The notes under the pieces: model-generated | Seen by the model: the letters and a program-made list of their open reading frames with translations, nothing else | Databases searched by the model: none | What the model was told of the DNA's origin: nothing | NCBI GenBank assembly: GCA_026415415.1 | Contig: JAOAHE010000010.1 | Location: forward strand, 1-45,113 | Direction of reading: 5' to 3' | Source: Thermodesulfovibrionales bacterium | GTDB taxonomy: Bacteria > Nitrospirota > Thermodesulfovibrionia > Thermodesulfovibrionales > Dissulfurispiraceae | DNA: 45,113 nt | Made by a program: the position numbers and the translations under genes | Shown here: positions 16,808 to 25,504 of the stretch, one piece after another | How positions within the stretch are numbered: position 1 is the first letter of the stretch | Layout of the letters: every line of letters begins with the position of its first letter

Positions 16808-17542
16808 ATGATAATTGATAGTCACATCCATTGCGGCAGTAGACTTTCTTTTAATTTAATATCCCCCTTGCTTGAAAAGGCTGGTATTGATGGAGCATGT
16901 GTCTTTGCACCTGTTGAAGATATTTATGATAGATATGACCCTTTTTTCCAAGATACACCCCAGTGGATCATGCATAGGAAAGAAGCAAATCGTTATCTTT
17001 TGCAGCTTAGCAAAAGCCAACCTAATATCTTTCCCTATCTTTTCATATGGAATGACTTTGATTATGAAGAGATCTCCCTAGGATACAGAGGTGTTAAATG
17101 GCACCGCCACGAAGACGAACCTGTATATAACTATAAAGATAAAAGGTGTCTTGAAGCTATAGAGAGGATTACTCACCTCAAAATCCCTATAGTTTTTGAG
17201 GAAAGTTTAGAAAATACCCTTAATTTTATTAATAACTTGGCTCCAAATGCCAATATTATAATCCCCCACTTAGGTCTGTTAAATGGAGGCTATTATTCAT
17301 TAGAAGCCTCAGGGATATGGAAAAAAGATAATGTTTATGCTGATACAGCATTAGCACCCTTGCAACACATTAAAGATTTCATTAAAAAATATGGAACATC
17401 CAAACTGTTCTTTGGTAGTGATTTTCCTTTTGGAGAACCAGCGACAGAGCTTAAAAAAATCCTCATACTGGACATATCAGATAAAGATAAAGCATCTATC
17501 GCCGGTGAAAATATCTTAAGAATGCTTAAACATGGTTATTAA
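16808..17542 (+). CDS. Amidohydrolase-2 family metal-dependent hydrolase
   Basis: A 244-residue TIM-barrel protein starting MIIDSHIHCG, whose HxH (His6, His8) binds the first metal. Further family marks are GVKWHRHEDEP (about 95-105), IIPHLGLLNGGYY (about 153-165) and FFGSDFPFGEP (about 198-208), which provide the remaining histidine and catalytic aspartate. This group includes decarboxylases and hydrolases of small ring compounds, so the reaction cannot be named. AGAGGTGATC just before the ATG is a good ribosome binding site. The gene stands alone after the structured intergenic region and converges on the cupin gene. Confidence 0.85.
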   Translation: MIIDSHIHCGSRLSFNLISPLLEKAGIDGACVFAPVEDIYDRYDPFFQDTPQWIMHRKEANRYLLQLSKSQPNIFPYLFIWNDFDYEEISLGYRGVKWHRHEDEPVYNYKDKRCLEAIERITHLKIPIVFEESLENTLNFINNLAPNANIIIPHLGLLNGGYYSLEASGIWKKDNVYADTALAPLQHIKDFIKKYGTSKLFFGSDFPFGEPATELKKILILDISDKDKASIAGENILRMLKHGY

Positions 17543-17552
17543 AATGTCATGA

Positions 17553-18062
17553 CTAAACAGGAGAAATAATCTTTGGTTTATCCCTTTTTGAGTTAACTAT
17601 GCAAAAAAACCCAAAAGGCTCTTCATAGGGGTTCATGAGTTGATGTACTTCACCAGGAGCAATAAAGACTGTATCTAAGTACCCAATGTTATATTTTTTA
17701 TTACCTATCCTGATCTTACCTTTACCTCTAATACAAATAACTACATGTTCATGTTTATGGTACTCAAGACTCGTATAACCCTTTTGGGATATTTCAAAAT
17801 ATCTTATATGAAACTTGGTAGATTCTGCTTTGCCAATTAAAACATTTCTTGTAACCTGAGTCCAACTACCTGTCTCATCTTTATAATTTTCTGTTTTGGT
17901 CCCTTTCCACTTATATCCCTTCTTAAATCTCAATATATAACTTTTCTTAGGATTAACCTTTGGATTAATTGAAGACCAATCACAAAGGCTTGTTGTTGAC
18001 TTTCGTTTAACTCCACCCATTTCTTCTAAATTAAAGGTTTTATCTATGTGCCATATTCCCAA
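17553..18062 (-). CDS. Cupin-domain protein
   Basis: 169 residues from a TTG at 18062 that lies inside the ahcY 3' end (19-base overlap); an ATG at 18020 would give 155 residues, and I cannot decide between them. The C-terminal half holds a small cupin barrel with metal ligands in [13 protein letters not shown] and [10 protein letters not shown]. The N-terminal ~70 residues are Lys/Trp-rich and unfamiliar. Being last in the leuD-leuB-asd-metK-ahcY run suggests a role in methionine or SAM-related metabolism, but this is context only. Confidence 0.75.
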   Translation of the reverse strand: MGIWHIDKTFNLEEMGGVKRKSTTSLCDWSSINPKVNPKKSYILRFKKGYKWKGTKTENYKDETGSWTQVTRNVLIGKAESTKFHIRYFEISQKGYTSLEYHKHEHVVICIRGKGKIRIGNKKYNIGYLDTVFIAPGEVHQLMNPYEEPFGFFCIVNSKRDKPKIISPV

Positions 18063-19303
18063 CTGCTTAGATACTTTGTCTGTTCATCAGTCAAAGAATC
18101 AATCTTGATACCCATTGAGCTAAGTTTCAAGCTTGCGATCTCATTATCTATGGTGTCAGGCACTTTATAGACCATATTTTTAAGGTTTTTATAGTTTTTA
18201 ACAATATACTCAACCGAAAGAGCTTGATTAGCGAAACTCATATCCATCACTGCTGATGGATGGCCTTCTGCCGCAGCTAAATTTACCAACCTGCCTTCTG
18301 CAAGCAAATAAACTCTTCTGCCATCATCTAAGGTATATTCTTCTACATAATCTCTAATCATTCTTGTTGACTTAGCTAATTTTTTGAGTTTCTCTATATC
18401 TATCTCTACATTAAAATGTCCTGTGTTACAAACAATTGCACCATCTTTCATTGCAATAAAGCAATCTTCTGAGATTACATTTATATTTCCAGTAACCGTA
18501 ACGAAGATATCTCCTATCTTTGAGGCATCTTTTATAGGCATAACTTCAAAGCCATCCATCAGAGCTTCAAGAGCTTTAAGAGGTGATACTTCTGTTACAA
18601 TAACTCTCGCCCCTAAACCTTTCGCCCGAGATGCTACGCCTCTGCCGCACCATCCATAACCACATACAACAAATACAGAACCTGCTAAAAGACGATTAGT
18701 CGCCCTTATAATACCGTCAATAGTGCTTTGTCCTGTTCCATATCTATTGTCAAAGAGATATTTAGTATAAGCATCGTTTACCGCTATTATTGGATATCTT
18801 AACTCGCCATTTTTTGCCATAGCCTTTAACCTTATAACACCGGTAGTGGTCTCTTCTGTTCCACCTAACACATCTCCAATTAACTCTTTCATTTCCTTAT
18901 GTAAAGTAAAGACCAAGTCTGCACCATCATCAAGAGTAATATGAGGTTTAATTGATAAAGCGCTAACTATATGGCTATAATAAGTATCTTTGTCTTCACC
19001 TTTTATAGCAAAAGTGGATATGCCTAAATCATGCACTATAGAGGCAGCAACATCATCTTGAGTGCTCAAAGGGTTAGAAGCACACAGGTGAATATCTGCA
19101 CCCCCAGCTTTTAAAGCCATCATTAGGTTGGCAGTTTCAGTAGTAACATGTAGACAAGCTGCGATCCTGATACCTACAAGAGGTTTTGTTTCTTCAAACC
19201 TCTTTTTTATCTTCTGAAGAACGGGCATTTGCATTTGTGCCCATTGAATCTTAGATCTGCCTCTGTCAGCAAGTTTTATATCTCTAACATGGTAAGTAGC
19301 CAT
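18044..19303 (-). CDS. ahcY: Adenosylhomocysteinase (S-adenosylhomocysteine hydrolase)
   Basis: 419 residues, the compact form without the ~40-residue insert of plant/proteobacterial enzymes, as in Thermotoga and archaea. It splits S-adenosylhomocysteine reversibly into homocysteine and adenosine using bound NAD. The NAD fold is [20 protein letters not shown] (about 209-228). Catalytic blocks include [17 protein letters not shown] and [10 protein letters not shown]. Some compact enzymes prefer S-inosylhomocysteine; this cannot be excluded. The gene follows metK by 18 bases, giving both ends of the activated methyl cycle in one operon. CAGGAG precedes the ATG. Confidence 0.95.
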   Translation of the reverse strand: MATYHVRDIKLADRGRSKIQWAQMQMPVLQKIKKRFEETKPLVGIRIAACLHVTTETANLMMALKAGGADIHLCASNPLSTQDDVAASIVHDLGISTFAIKGEDKDTYYSHIVSALSIKPHITLDDGADLVFTLHKEMKELIGDVLGGTEETTTGVIRLKAMAKNGELRYPIIAVNDAYTKYLFDNRYGTGQSTIDGIIRATNRLLAGSVFVVCGYGWCGRGVASRAKGLGARVIVTEVSPLKALEALMDGFEVMPIKDASKIGDIFVTVTGNINVISEDCFIAMKDGAIVCNTGHFNVEIDIEKLKKLAKSTRMIRDYVEEYTLDDGRRVYLLAEGRLVNLAAAEGHPSAVMDMSFANQALSVEYIVKNYKNLKNMVYKVPDTIDNEIASLKLSSMGIKIDSLTDEQTKYLSSWEYGT

Positions 19304-19321
19304 TTTATAATCTCCTGTCTA

Positions 19322-20473
19322 TTATAAACCAGCTTCCGCTTTTAAATAATCTGCCATATCAGTCCTTTCCCAAGTAAAATCTTTATCATCCCTTCCAAAA
19401 TGTCCATAAGAAGCTGTCTTTTTATATATAGGCCTTCGCAAATCAAGATACTTGATAATAGCTCCCGGGGTTAAATCATAATTTTTCTTTATAATGTCTA
19501 CTATCTTTCTGTCTGGAATCTTAGCAGTTCCATAAGAATCAACAAATATTGAAACAGGTTGGGCGACACCAATAGCATAAGCTATCTGCACCTCAAGTCT
19601 TTCAGCTATACCTGCAGCCACAAGATTTTTTGCTATATAACGAGCCATGTAAGAACCCGATCTATCAACTTTTGTAGGGTCTTTTCCTGAGAAACAGCCA
19701 CCTCCATGACTTCCTACTCCACCATATGTGTCAACTATTATCTTTCTACCAGTAAGTCCTGTATCCCCCATCGGACCACCTACTACGAACCTGCCTGTGG
19801 GGTTAATGTGATAAATAATGTTCTCTTCATCAAGAAGTTCTTTTGGAATGACTGGTTTTATGACCTTCTCAATTATATCCTCTCTCATCTCCCTTAAAGT
19901 TATATCAGGACTATGTTGAGAAGAGACAACTATAGTAGATACCTTGAAAGGTTTGCCACCTTTGTACTCTACAGTAACTTGTGTTTTACCATCTGGCCTT
20001 AGATAGCCGATTATATCTTTTTTTCTAACCTCTGTAAGTCTCATAGCAAGTTTATGAGCTAACATGATAGGTGTTGGCATTAACTCTGGTGTCTCATTAC
20101 AAGCATAACCAAACATTAAACCCTGATCTCCTGCCCCTCCAACATCCACACCCATAGCTATATCTGATGACTGTTCATGGATAGAAGTTATAACTGCACA
20201 AGTCTCATAATCAAAACCATATTTTGCCCTTGTATATCCTATATCCCTTATAGTATCTCTTACTATGCTTGGTATATCCACATAACACGACGTCGTTATC
20301 TCACCAGCGACAAAGGCTAAGCCAGTAGTTACAAGCGTCTCACAGGCTACACGAGAAAGAGGGTCTTTAGTAATAATTGCATCAAGGATTGCATCAGATA
20401 TTTGGTCTGCAATCTTATCTGGATGCCCCTCTGTAACTGATTCAGAGGTAAAGAAGAAATCTTTATCTGACAT
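19322..20473 (-). CDS. metK: S-adenosylmethionine synthetase
   Basis: 383 residues, standard bacterial length. It makes SAM from methionine and ATP. It starts with [20 protein letters not shown] (residues 8-27), whose histidine and aspartate bind ATP and magnesium. [16 protein letters not shown] (about 113-128), [18 protein letters not shown] and [16 protein letters not shown] follow, the last being the P-loop-like signature. GAGGAGG precedes the ATG at a normal distance. No SAM riboswitch is seen just upstream. It lies between asd and ahcY in a methionine-family operon. Confidence 0.97.
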   Translation of the reverse strand: MSDKDFFFTSESVTEGHPDKIADQISDAILDAIITKDPLSRVACETLVTTGLAFVAGEITTSCYVDIPSIVRDTIRDIGYTRAKYGFDYETCAVITSIHEQSSDIAMGVDVGGAGDQGLMFGYACNETPELMPTPIMLAHKLAMRLTEVRKKDIIGYLRPDGKTQVTVEYKGGKPFKVSTIVVSSQHSPDITLREMREDIIEKVIKPVIPKELLDEENIIYHINPTGRFVVGGPMGDTGLTGRKIIVDTYGGVGSHGGGCFSGKDPTKVDRSGSYMARYIAKNLVAAGIAERLEVQIAYAIGVAQPVSIFVDSYGTAKIPDRKIVDIIKKNYDLTPGAIIKYLDLRRPIYKKTASYGHFGRDDKDFTWERTDMADYLKAEAGL

Positions 20474-20512
20474 TAGTTAAACCTCCTCTGCTTGAAAATC
20501 TTTTTTATATAT

Positions 20513-21535
20513 CTACTGAAGCATCTTTACTAATTCCTCAGCAATCTGAACGGCATTAAGAGCTGCCCCCTTCCTAAGATTATCTGAAACAATCCACATA
20601 TTGATACCATTTTCAATGGACTCATCAACCCTGATTCTACCAACGTAAACATCATCCTTTCCTGCTACATCTATAGGAAGTGGATATATATTCTTCTCTA
20701 CAGCATCAAAGACTGTTATACCCGGAGATTTAGAAAGAAGTTCTCGTACCTCTTGTGGAAAAAGCTTTTTTTCTGTCTCTATATTGACAGATTCAGAATG
20801 TCCTCTAAAAACTGGTACTCTCACTGTTGTTGCTGTAACTCTGATAGAGTTATCTCCCATGATCTTCTTTGTCTCGTTGACCATCTTCATCTCTTCTTTT
20901 GTATACCCATTCTCAAGAAATTTATCTATATGTGGTAAGACATTAAAGGCTATCTGATGTGGATATACATTACACTTTACCTCTCTAAAATTAAGTAAAG
21001 CTGTTGTCTGCTGAAGTAACTCATCCATAGCTTTTAGCCCTGTTCCTGATACTGCTTGAAAAGTTGTTACAACAACCCTTTTTACCCTTGCAATATCATG
21101 TATGGGCTTTAAGACAACCACCATCTGAATGGTTGAGCAATTTGGATTAGCAATAATGCCTTTATGCCAACGAAGGTCATGAGCGTTAACCTCTGGAACT
21201 ACAAGCGGAACATCAGGCTCCATTCTCCATTGACTTGAGTTATCAATAACTACACAGCCAGAATTAGCTGCTATAGGCGCCCAAATCTTGGATCTCTCTG
21301 CTCCAGCGGAGAATAAAGCTATATCAATACCTTTAAAAGAATTCTCATTTAAAGTCCTAACAGCAACCTCTTCTCCTTTAAACTGAAGCTTCTTGCCCTC
21401 AGACTTCTCAGAGGCAAATAATCTTATCTCTTCAACTGGGAAATTACGACTCTCTAAAGTTGCTATCATCTCATTACCAACAGCACCGGTAGCACCGACA
21501 ACCGCTACTACATATTTGTCTTTTTTCTTTAACAT
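20513..21535 (-). CDS. asd: Aspartate-semialdehyde dehydrogenase
   Basis: 340 residues. It reduces aspartyl phosphate to aspartate semialdehyde, the branch point to lysine, threonine and methionine. The NADP fold is VVGATGAVGNEM (residues 12-23). The catalytic cysteine is Cys133 in IIANPNCSTIQMV. The downstream QIAFNVLPHIDKF and RVPVFRGHSESVNIE blocks contain the catalytic His and substrate Arg. AAGGAGA precedes the ATG. It links the leucine genes upstream with metK-ahcY downstream in one minus-strand run. Confidence 0.97.
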   Translation of the reverse strand: MLKKKDKYVVAVVGATGAVGNEMIATLESRNFPVEEIRLFASEKSEGKKLQFKGEEVAVRTLNENSFKGIDIALFSAGAERSKIWAPIAANSGCVVIDNSSQWRMEPDVPLVVPEVNAHDLRWHKGIIANPNCSTIQMVVVLKPIHDIARVKRVVVTTFQAVSGTGLKAMDELLQQTTALLNFREVKCNVYPHQIAFNVLPHIDKFLENGYTKEEMKMVNETKKIMGDNSIRVTATTVRVPVFRGHSESVNIETEKKLFPQEVRELLSKSPGITVFDAVEKNIYPLPIDVAGKDDVYVGRIRVDESIENGINMWIVSDNLRKGAALNAVQIAEELVKMLQ

Positions 21536-21570
21536 ACTGTCTCCTTTTTTAAGATTTATTTAAAGATATT

Positions 21571-22635
21571 TTATGACTGAAGATACTGTACAACTAAATC
21601 TCCCACTTCTATAGTTGAATATCCCATCTCTGCTGCTGATAAACTTTTCAACTTATTAGATGTTACTTGTATAACTGCTTTTTCTATTTTCTCAGCTGCC
21701 TCAGTTTCCCCAAGATAATCAAGCATCATAGCACCAGCACATATAGCAGCAAGAGGGTTAATAACATTCTTTCCAGCGTATTTTGGTGAAGATCCTCCTA
21801 TTGGTTCAAACATTGATACGCCGTAGGGGTTTATATTACCGCCAGCAGCTATACCCATACCTCCCTGGATTATGGCACCAAGATCTGTTATTATATCTCC
21901 AAACATATTGTCTGTTACTATCACATCAAACCATTCGGGATTCTTAACAAACCACATAGCTATCGCATCTACATGAGCATAATCAACCTCTATCATAGGG
22001 TATTCCTTTGCAACTTCAAAAAATACCCTTTCCCACAGATCAAAGGCAAAAGTAAGTACATTTGTTTTACCTACTAAGGTGAGTTTATTTTTCTTGTTTC
22101 TTTTTCTACAGAACTCAAAGGCATATCTAATACATCTTTCTACTCCTTTGCGAGTATTAATAGACTCCTGAATAGCGACCTCATCAGGTGTTCCTTTTTT
22201 CAAAAATCCACCTGCTCCAGCATATAGCCCCTCTGTATTTTCCCTGATAACAACAAAATCAATATCTTCAGGTCCTTTATTTTTCAATGGACAATCAACA
22301 CCTGGATAGAGTTTTACAGGTCTAAGATTTATATACTGATCTAACTCAAACCTTAACTTCAGCAAGATACCTTTCTCTAAAATACCAGGTTTTACATCAG
22401 GATGACCTATAGCCCCTAAGTATATAGCATGGTATTTCTTAAGAGTTTCAATAGCATCAGGAGGTAATATCTCCCCAGTTCTTAAATACCTTTCACCTCC
22501 AAAATCATAAAAATCAAATCTTAAATCAAAACTAAAATAAGAAGAAACTGCAGTTAAGACTTTTATCCCTTCCCTTATGACCTCTGGTCCTGTTCCATCA
22601 CCTGGAATAACAGCGATATTATAAGATCTATTCAT
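21571..22635 (-). CDS. leuB: 3-Isopropylmalate dehydrogenase
   Basis: 354 residues from the ATG at 22635, which overlaps the leuD stop as ATGA and follows a GGGAG ribosome binding site. The open frame reaches 22668, but that extension lies inside leuD. The enzyme oxidatively decarboxylates isopropylmalate in leucine synthesis. Family blocks: [30 protein letters not shown] (substrate arginines), [46 protein letters not shown] (metal aspartates) and [18 protein letters not shown]. It belongs to the broader isocitrate/tartrate/isopropylmalate dehydrogenase family; the leuD neighbour supports LeuB. Confidence 0.92.
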   Translation of the reverse strand: MNRSYNIAVIPGDGTGPEVIREGIKVLTAVSSYFSFDLRFDFYDFGGERYLRTGEILPPDAIETLKKYHAIYLGAIGHPDVKPGILEKGILLKLRFELDQYINLRPVKLYPGVDCPLKNKGPEDIDFVVIRENTEGLYAGAGGFLKKGTPDEVAIQESINTRKGVERCIRYAFEFCRKRNKKNKLTLVGKTNVLTFAFDLWERVFFEVAKEYPMIEVDYAHVDAIAMWFVKNPEWFDVIVTDNMFGDIITDLGAIIQGGMGIAAGGNINPYGVSMFEPIGGSSPKYAGKNVINPLAAICAGAMMLDYLGETEAAEKIEKAVIQVTSNKLKSLSAAEMGYSTIEVGDLVVQYLQS

Positions 22636-23135
22636 GGCTCCCTCTCTTTTAATCTTTTCTTTGTCCACTCTATCAACCCCCCTGAAATGATCAGTTCTTG
22701 CATAAAAGGAGGGATAGGTTTGATAAAATATTGCTCTTCTTTAGTTATGTTCCTTATTAGTCCCCTGTCTGCATCAATTTCAATAGTATCTCCTTCAGAA
22801 ATTTTTTCTGCTGCCTCTGCAGACTCAAAAATAGGAAGCCCTATATTGAAAGCGTTACGATAAAAAATCCTCGCAAAGCTTTTTGCTATAACTGCCTGAA
22901 TACCTGCAGCCTTTATAGCTATAGGTGCGTGTTCTCTTGAAGAACCACAACCAAAATTTTTTCCAGCCACTAAGATATCTCCTTTACTTACTTTCTTCGG
23001 AAACCCTAAATCTGCATCCTCCATCACATGTTTTGCTAACTCAGAAGGATCAGAAGTATTAAGATAGCGAGCAGGGATAATAGCATCAGTATCAATATCA
23101 TCACCAAACTTCCAAGTCTTCCCCCTTAATATCAC
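22632..23135 (-). CDS. leuD: 3-Isopropylmalate dehydratase small subunit
   Basis: 167 residues starting with GTG at 23135 after a strong AAGGAGG site. The aconitase swivel domain is marked by FGDDIDTDAIIPARYL (about 12-27) and NFGCGSSREHAP (about 60-71). With the large subunit LeuC it isomerises 2- and 3-isopropylmalate. LeuC is not next door, so the large subunit must be encoded elsewhere. A homoaconitase or citramalate-pathway role is possible in principle, but leuB coupling favours leucine synthesis. Confidence 0.92.
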   Translation of the reverse strand: MILRGKTWKFGDDIDTDAIIPARYLNTSDPSELAKHVMEDADLGFPKKVSKGDILVAGKNFGCGSSREHAPIAIKAAGIQAVIAKSFARIFYRNAFNIGLPIFESAEAAEKISEGDTIEIDADRGLIRNITKEEQYFIKPIPPFMQELIISGGLIEWTKKRLKEREP

Positions 23136-23217
23136 CTTAACCTCCTTATAAAGGTTTCACAAACAACTAATATTATTATAAACTTATTATTATAATTATA
23201 GAGACTAATAATTTCCA
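23136..23217. promoter_or_regulatory. Divergent promoter region leuD / miaA
   Basis: 82 bases, almost all A/T, separate the two divergent genes. On the plus strand TATAAT occurs near 23190, suitably placed for miaA. On the minus strand several TATAAT-like boxes could serve leuD. No -35 hexamer stands out on either strand, and no leucine-attenuator-like peptide is visible. Confidence 0.35.
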
Positions 23218-24153
23218 ATGAAAAAAGTTTTAGTTATCCTTGGACCAACTGCAGTAGGTAAAACAGCAGTATCAATTAAGATAGCAAAAGAGCTAAATAC
23301 TGAGATAATTAGCTCCGATTCTATGCAAATATATAGGTATATGGATATAGGAACAGCTAAACCATCTCTTGAAGATAGATTTTTTGTAAAACACCATCTA
23401 ATTGATATAGTTAACCCCTGGGAACATTTCAGCACAGGAGACTACATTAAAATTGCAAGAGAGGTCATATCAGAACTACATATTAAAGGCAAAATCCCCC
23501 TTCTTGTTGGTGGAACTGGTCTATATCTTAAAGCAATGACCCGAGGTATCTTCGAAGGTCCCTCTGCTGACTGGAAATTAAGAGAAAGGCTTATTGAATT
23601 AGAAAGGAAAAGACCTGGCCACCTTTATAAGATATTACAAAAAATTGACTCAGAAACAGCTAACAAAATATCTCCTTCAGACCTAAGAAGAACAATAAGG
23701 GCTTTGGAGGTATACCTAAGAGAAAAAAAACCTATATCTGAGTTCCACAGACACTCAACCAAGCCTTTAAATTATGAATTTATAAAAATAGGACTTACAA
23801 GAGATAGAAAAGAACTTTATCAGTTAATTAACGAAAGAGTAGACAATATGATGAAAAAAGGACTACTTGAGGAAACTAAGTCCTTATTATCCCTTATTTC
23901 CTCTCAAAATAAAAATAATATAGAAACTTTACCAGCACTTCAAGCTATAGGTTACAAAGAGCTACTGTCTCATCTAAAAGGCTATCTAAGTCTTAAAGAA
24001 GCTATTAATCTAATTAAAAAAAGAACAAGAAATTTTGCAAAAAGACAGTTCACCTGGTTTAAAAGAGAAGAAAACATCTCCTGGATTGATATAACGGGAC
24101 TTTATGATACTTGCGAGATAGCAAAAAAAATTTCTTCAAAACTTATCCTATAA
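23218..24153 (+). CDS. miaA: tRNA dimethylallyltransferase
   Basis: 311 residues, normal length. It prenylates A37 of tRNAs that read UNN codons. The P-loop is GPTAVGKTAVS (about 9-19), followed by IISSDSMQIYRYMDIGTAKP, the substrate-binding HHLIDIVNPWEHFSTGDY, and VGGTGLYLKAM. The C-terminal RTRNFAKRQFTWFKRE block contacts tRNA. hfq, a frequent neighbour in Proteobacteria, is absent. No ribosome binding site is obvious before the ATG. Confidence 0.96.
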   Translation: MKKVLVILGPTAVGKTAVSIKIAKELNTEIISSDSMQIYRYMDIGTAKPSLEDRFFVKHHLIDIVNPWEHFSTGDYIKIAREVISELHIKGKIPLLVGGTGLYLKAMTRGIFEGPSADWKLRERLIELERKRPGHLYKILQKIDSETANKISPSDLRRTIRALEVYLREKKPISEFHRHSTKPLNYEFIKIGLTRDRKELYQLINERVDNMMKKGLLEETKSLLSLISSQNKNNIETLPALQAIGYKELLSHLKGYLSLKEAINLIKKRTRNFAKRQFTWFKREENISWIDITGLYDTCEIAKKISSKLIL

Positions 24154-24332
24154 TCAGCTAACTACTCAAAGAAATAGAATTTTTATTTGTAACAGAAAAA
24201 GCTTATCACTTACTTTTTCAAAGTATTCCTTTCTCCCTTTGATTTAACCTTTTCCTTTGCTTGCTAAAACATTTTATATTTCTCTTTTTAGATCATAATG
24301 GTCTTCAATAATACCGACTTTATAAGATTTAA

Positions 24333-24341
24333 TGATATAAT
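24333..24341 (+). promoter_or_regulatory. Extended -10 promoter for the binding-protein/kinase/secretion operon
   Basis: TGATATAAT is a perfect TGnTATAAT. The predicted start of transcription (about 24348) practically coincides with the ATG at 24350, so the first gene would have a leaderless mRNA. No -35 hexamer is present at 16-18 bases, and no ribosome binding site precedes the ATG. Confidence 0.5.
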
Positions 24342-24349
24342 TATATAGT

Positions 24350-25504
24350 ATGCAAAAAATTCATCTCCTCGTCCTTTATATCTTAATATCTTGCCTTCTC
24401 TGTATGAATGCCTATGGCTCAGAACCAATAAAGATTGGAGTATCTCTTTCTCTAACAGGTATATATTCACCAATGGGTAATTATCAAAAAAATGGGTTTC
24501 AACTTTGGGAAAAACATATAAATGAAAAAGGTGGACTTCTAAACAGAGAAGTAAAAATCATTATTCATGACGACAAAAGTAACCCTGAGATCGCCAAAGC
24601 TATCTATGCACAAATGATCTTAGAAGAAAAGGTGGATTTTCTCTTTGGGCCTTATTCTACCCCAATAACTAATGCTATCTTACCTTTAGCAGAAAAATAT
24701 AATTATCCCCTCCTTATCTCTGGAGCTGCAGGTGATAGTCTATGGGAACAGAACTTCAAAAATGCCATAGGTGTTTATACACCTACAAGTAAAATCCCTT
24801 ACAGCTTCTTGGAAATGCTATTAAATCATGATATAAGAAAATTAGCAATTTTTTATTCAGATGATCAATTCTCAAGAGATTTAGCAAATGCATTCTTAGC
24901 TAATGTAAACAAATATAACCTAAAAATCTCTCTCGTTGAGTCCTTCAAAAAAGACTCAAAAGATCTAAAATATTTAGCAAAAAAAACAAAAGAATCATCG
25001 GTTGAAGCTCTGATATTAGCTGGACACTTTCAAGAAGCAGTAAATATGAGAAAAGCCCTAAAAGCTATAAAATATTATCCAAAAGTTTTCTATGCCCATA
25101 TAGGAGCTTCTATTGATGCATACAGGAGAGAGCTTGGCGACGATGCTAATTTAACCTTTGCTTCTTCTTTGTGGGAGGTAGAAGCAAATTTCCCTAATTC
25201 AAAAAAATTTTATGAAGACTATTTAAAAAACTTCAAAGAACTACCACAATACCACTCAGCTTTAGCTTATGCAACTGGACAGGTCTTTGAAGAGGCTGTA
25301 AAAAGAGTGAACAGTTTAGATAAAGAAAAGTTAAGGGAGGCATTTTTTAAGATGGACATTATTATCATAATTGGTAGATACAGTATTGATAAAACAGGTA
25401 AACAGAAAAGGCAACAAGTTTTTGTAACTCAATGGCAAAAAGGAACCAAAAAGATAGTCTGGCCTCCAAATTTTTCAAACTCAAAACCCATAATTTTTAA
25501 ATGA
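24350..25504 (+). CDS. Periplasmic ligand-binding protein, LivJ/LivK (Peripla_BP_6) type
   Basis: 384 residues. The export signal spans about 1-23. Cleavage after AYG is plausible, and LISC (12-15) could instead be a lipobox. The mature part starts EPIKIGVSLSLTGIYSPMG, the classic opening of type I binding proteins for branched-chain amino acids or amides, and continues with LLNREVKIIIHDDKSNPE. No permease or ATPase genes are near. The stop overlaps the start of a hybrid histidine kinase by 4 bases (ATGA), so it most likely serves as a ligand receptor for that kinase rather than for transport. The ligand is unknown. Confidence 0.85.
   Translation: MQKIHLLVLYILISCLLCMNAYGSEPIKIGVSLSLTGIYSPMGNYQKNGFQLWEKHINEKGGLLNREVKIIIHDDKSNPEIAKAIYAQMILEEKVDFLFGPYSTPITNAILPLAEKYNYPLLISGAAGDSLWEQNFKNAIGVYTPTSKIPYSFLEMLLNHDIRKLAIFYSDDQFSRDLANAFLANVNKYNLKISLVESFKKDSKDLKYLAKKTKESSVEALILAGHFQEAVNMRKALKAIKYYPKVFYAHIGASIDAYRRELGDDANLTFASSLWEVEANFPNSKKFYEDYLKNFKELPQYHSALAYATGQVFEEAVKRVNSLDKEKLREAFFKMDIIIIIGRYSIDKTGKQKRQQVFVTQWQKGTKKIVWPPNFSNSKPIIFK

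Noticed and set aside
20474-20512. SAM riboswitch before metK
   Set aside because: The gap to asd is only 39 bases and contains just the ribosome binding site; no room for an aptamer.
22636-22668. Longer leuB start
   Set aside because: It lies in the leuD reading region; the ATG at 22635 forms an ATGA overlap and has a ribosome binding site and the normal family N-terminus.
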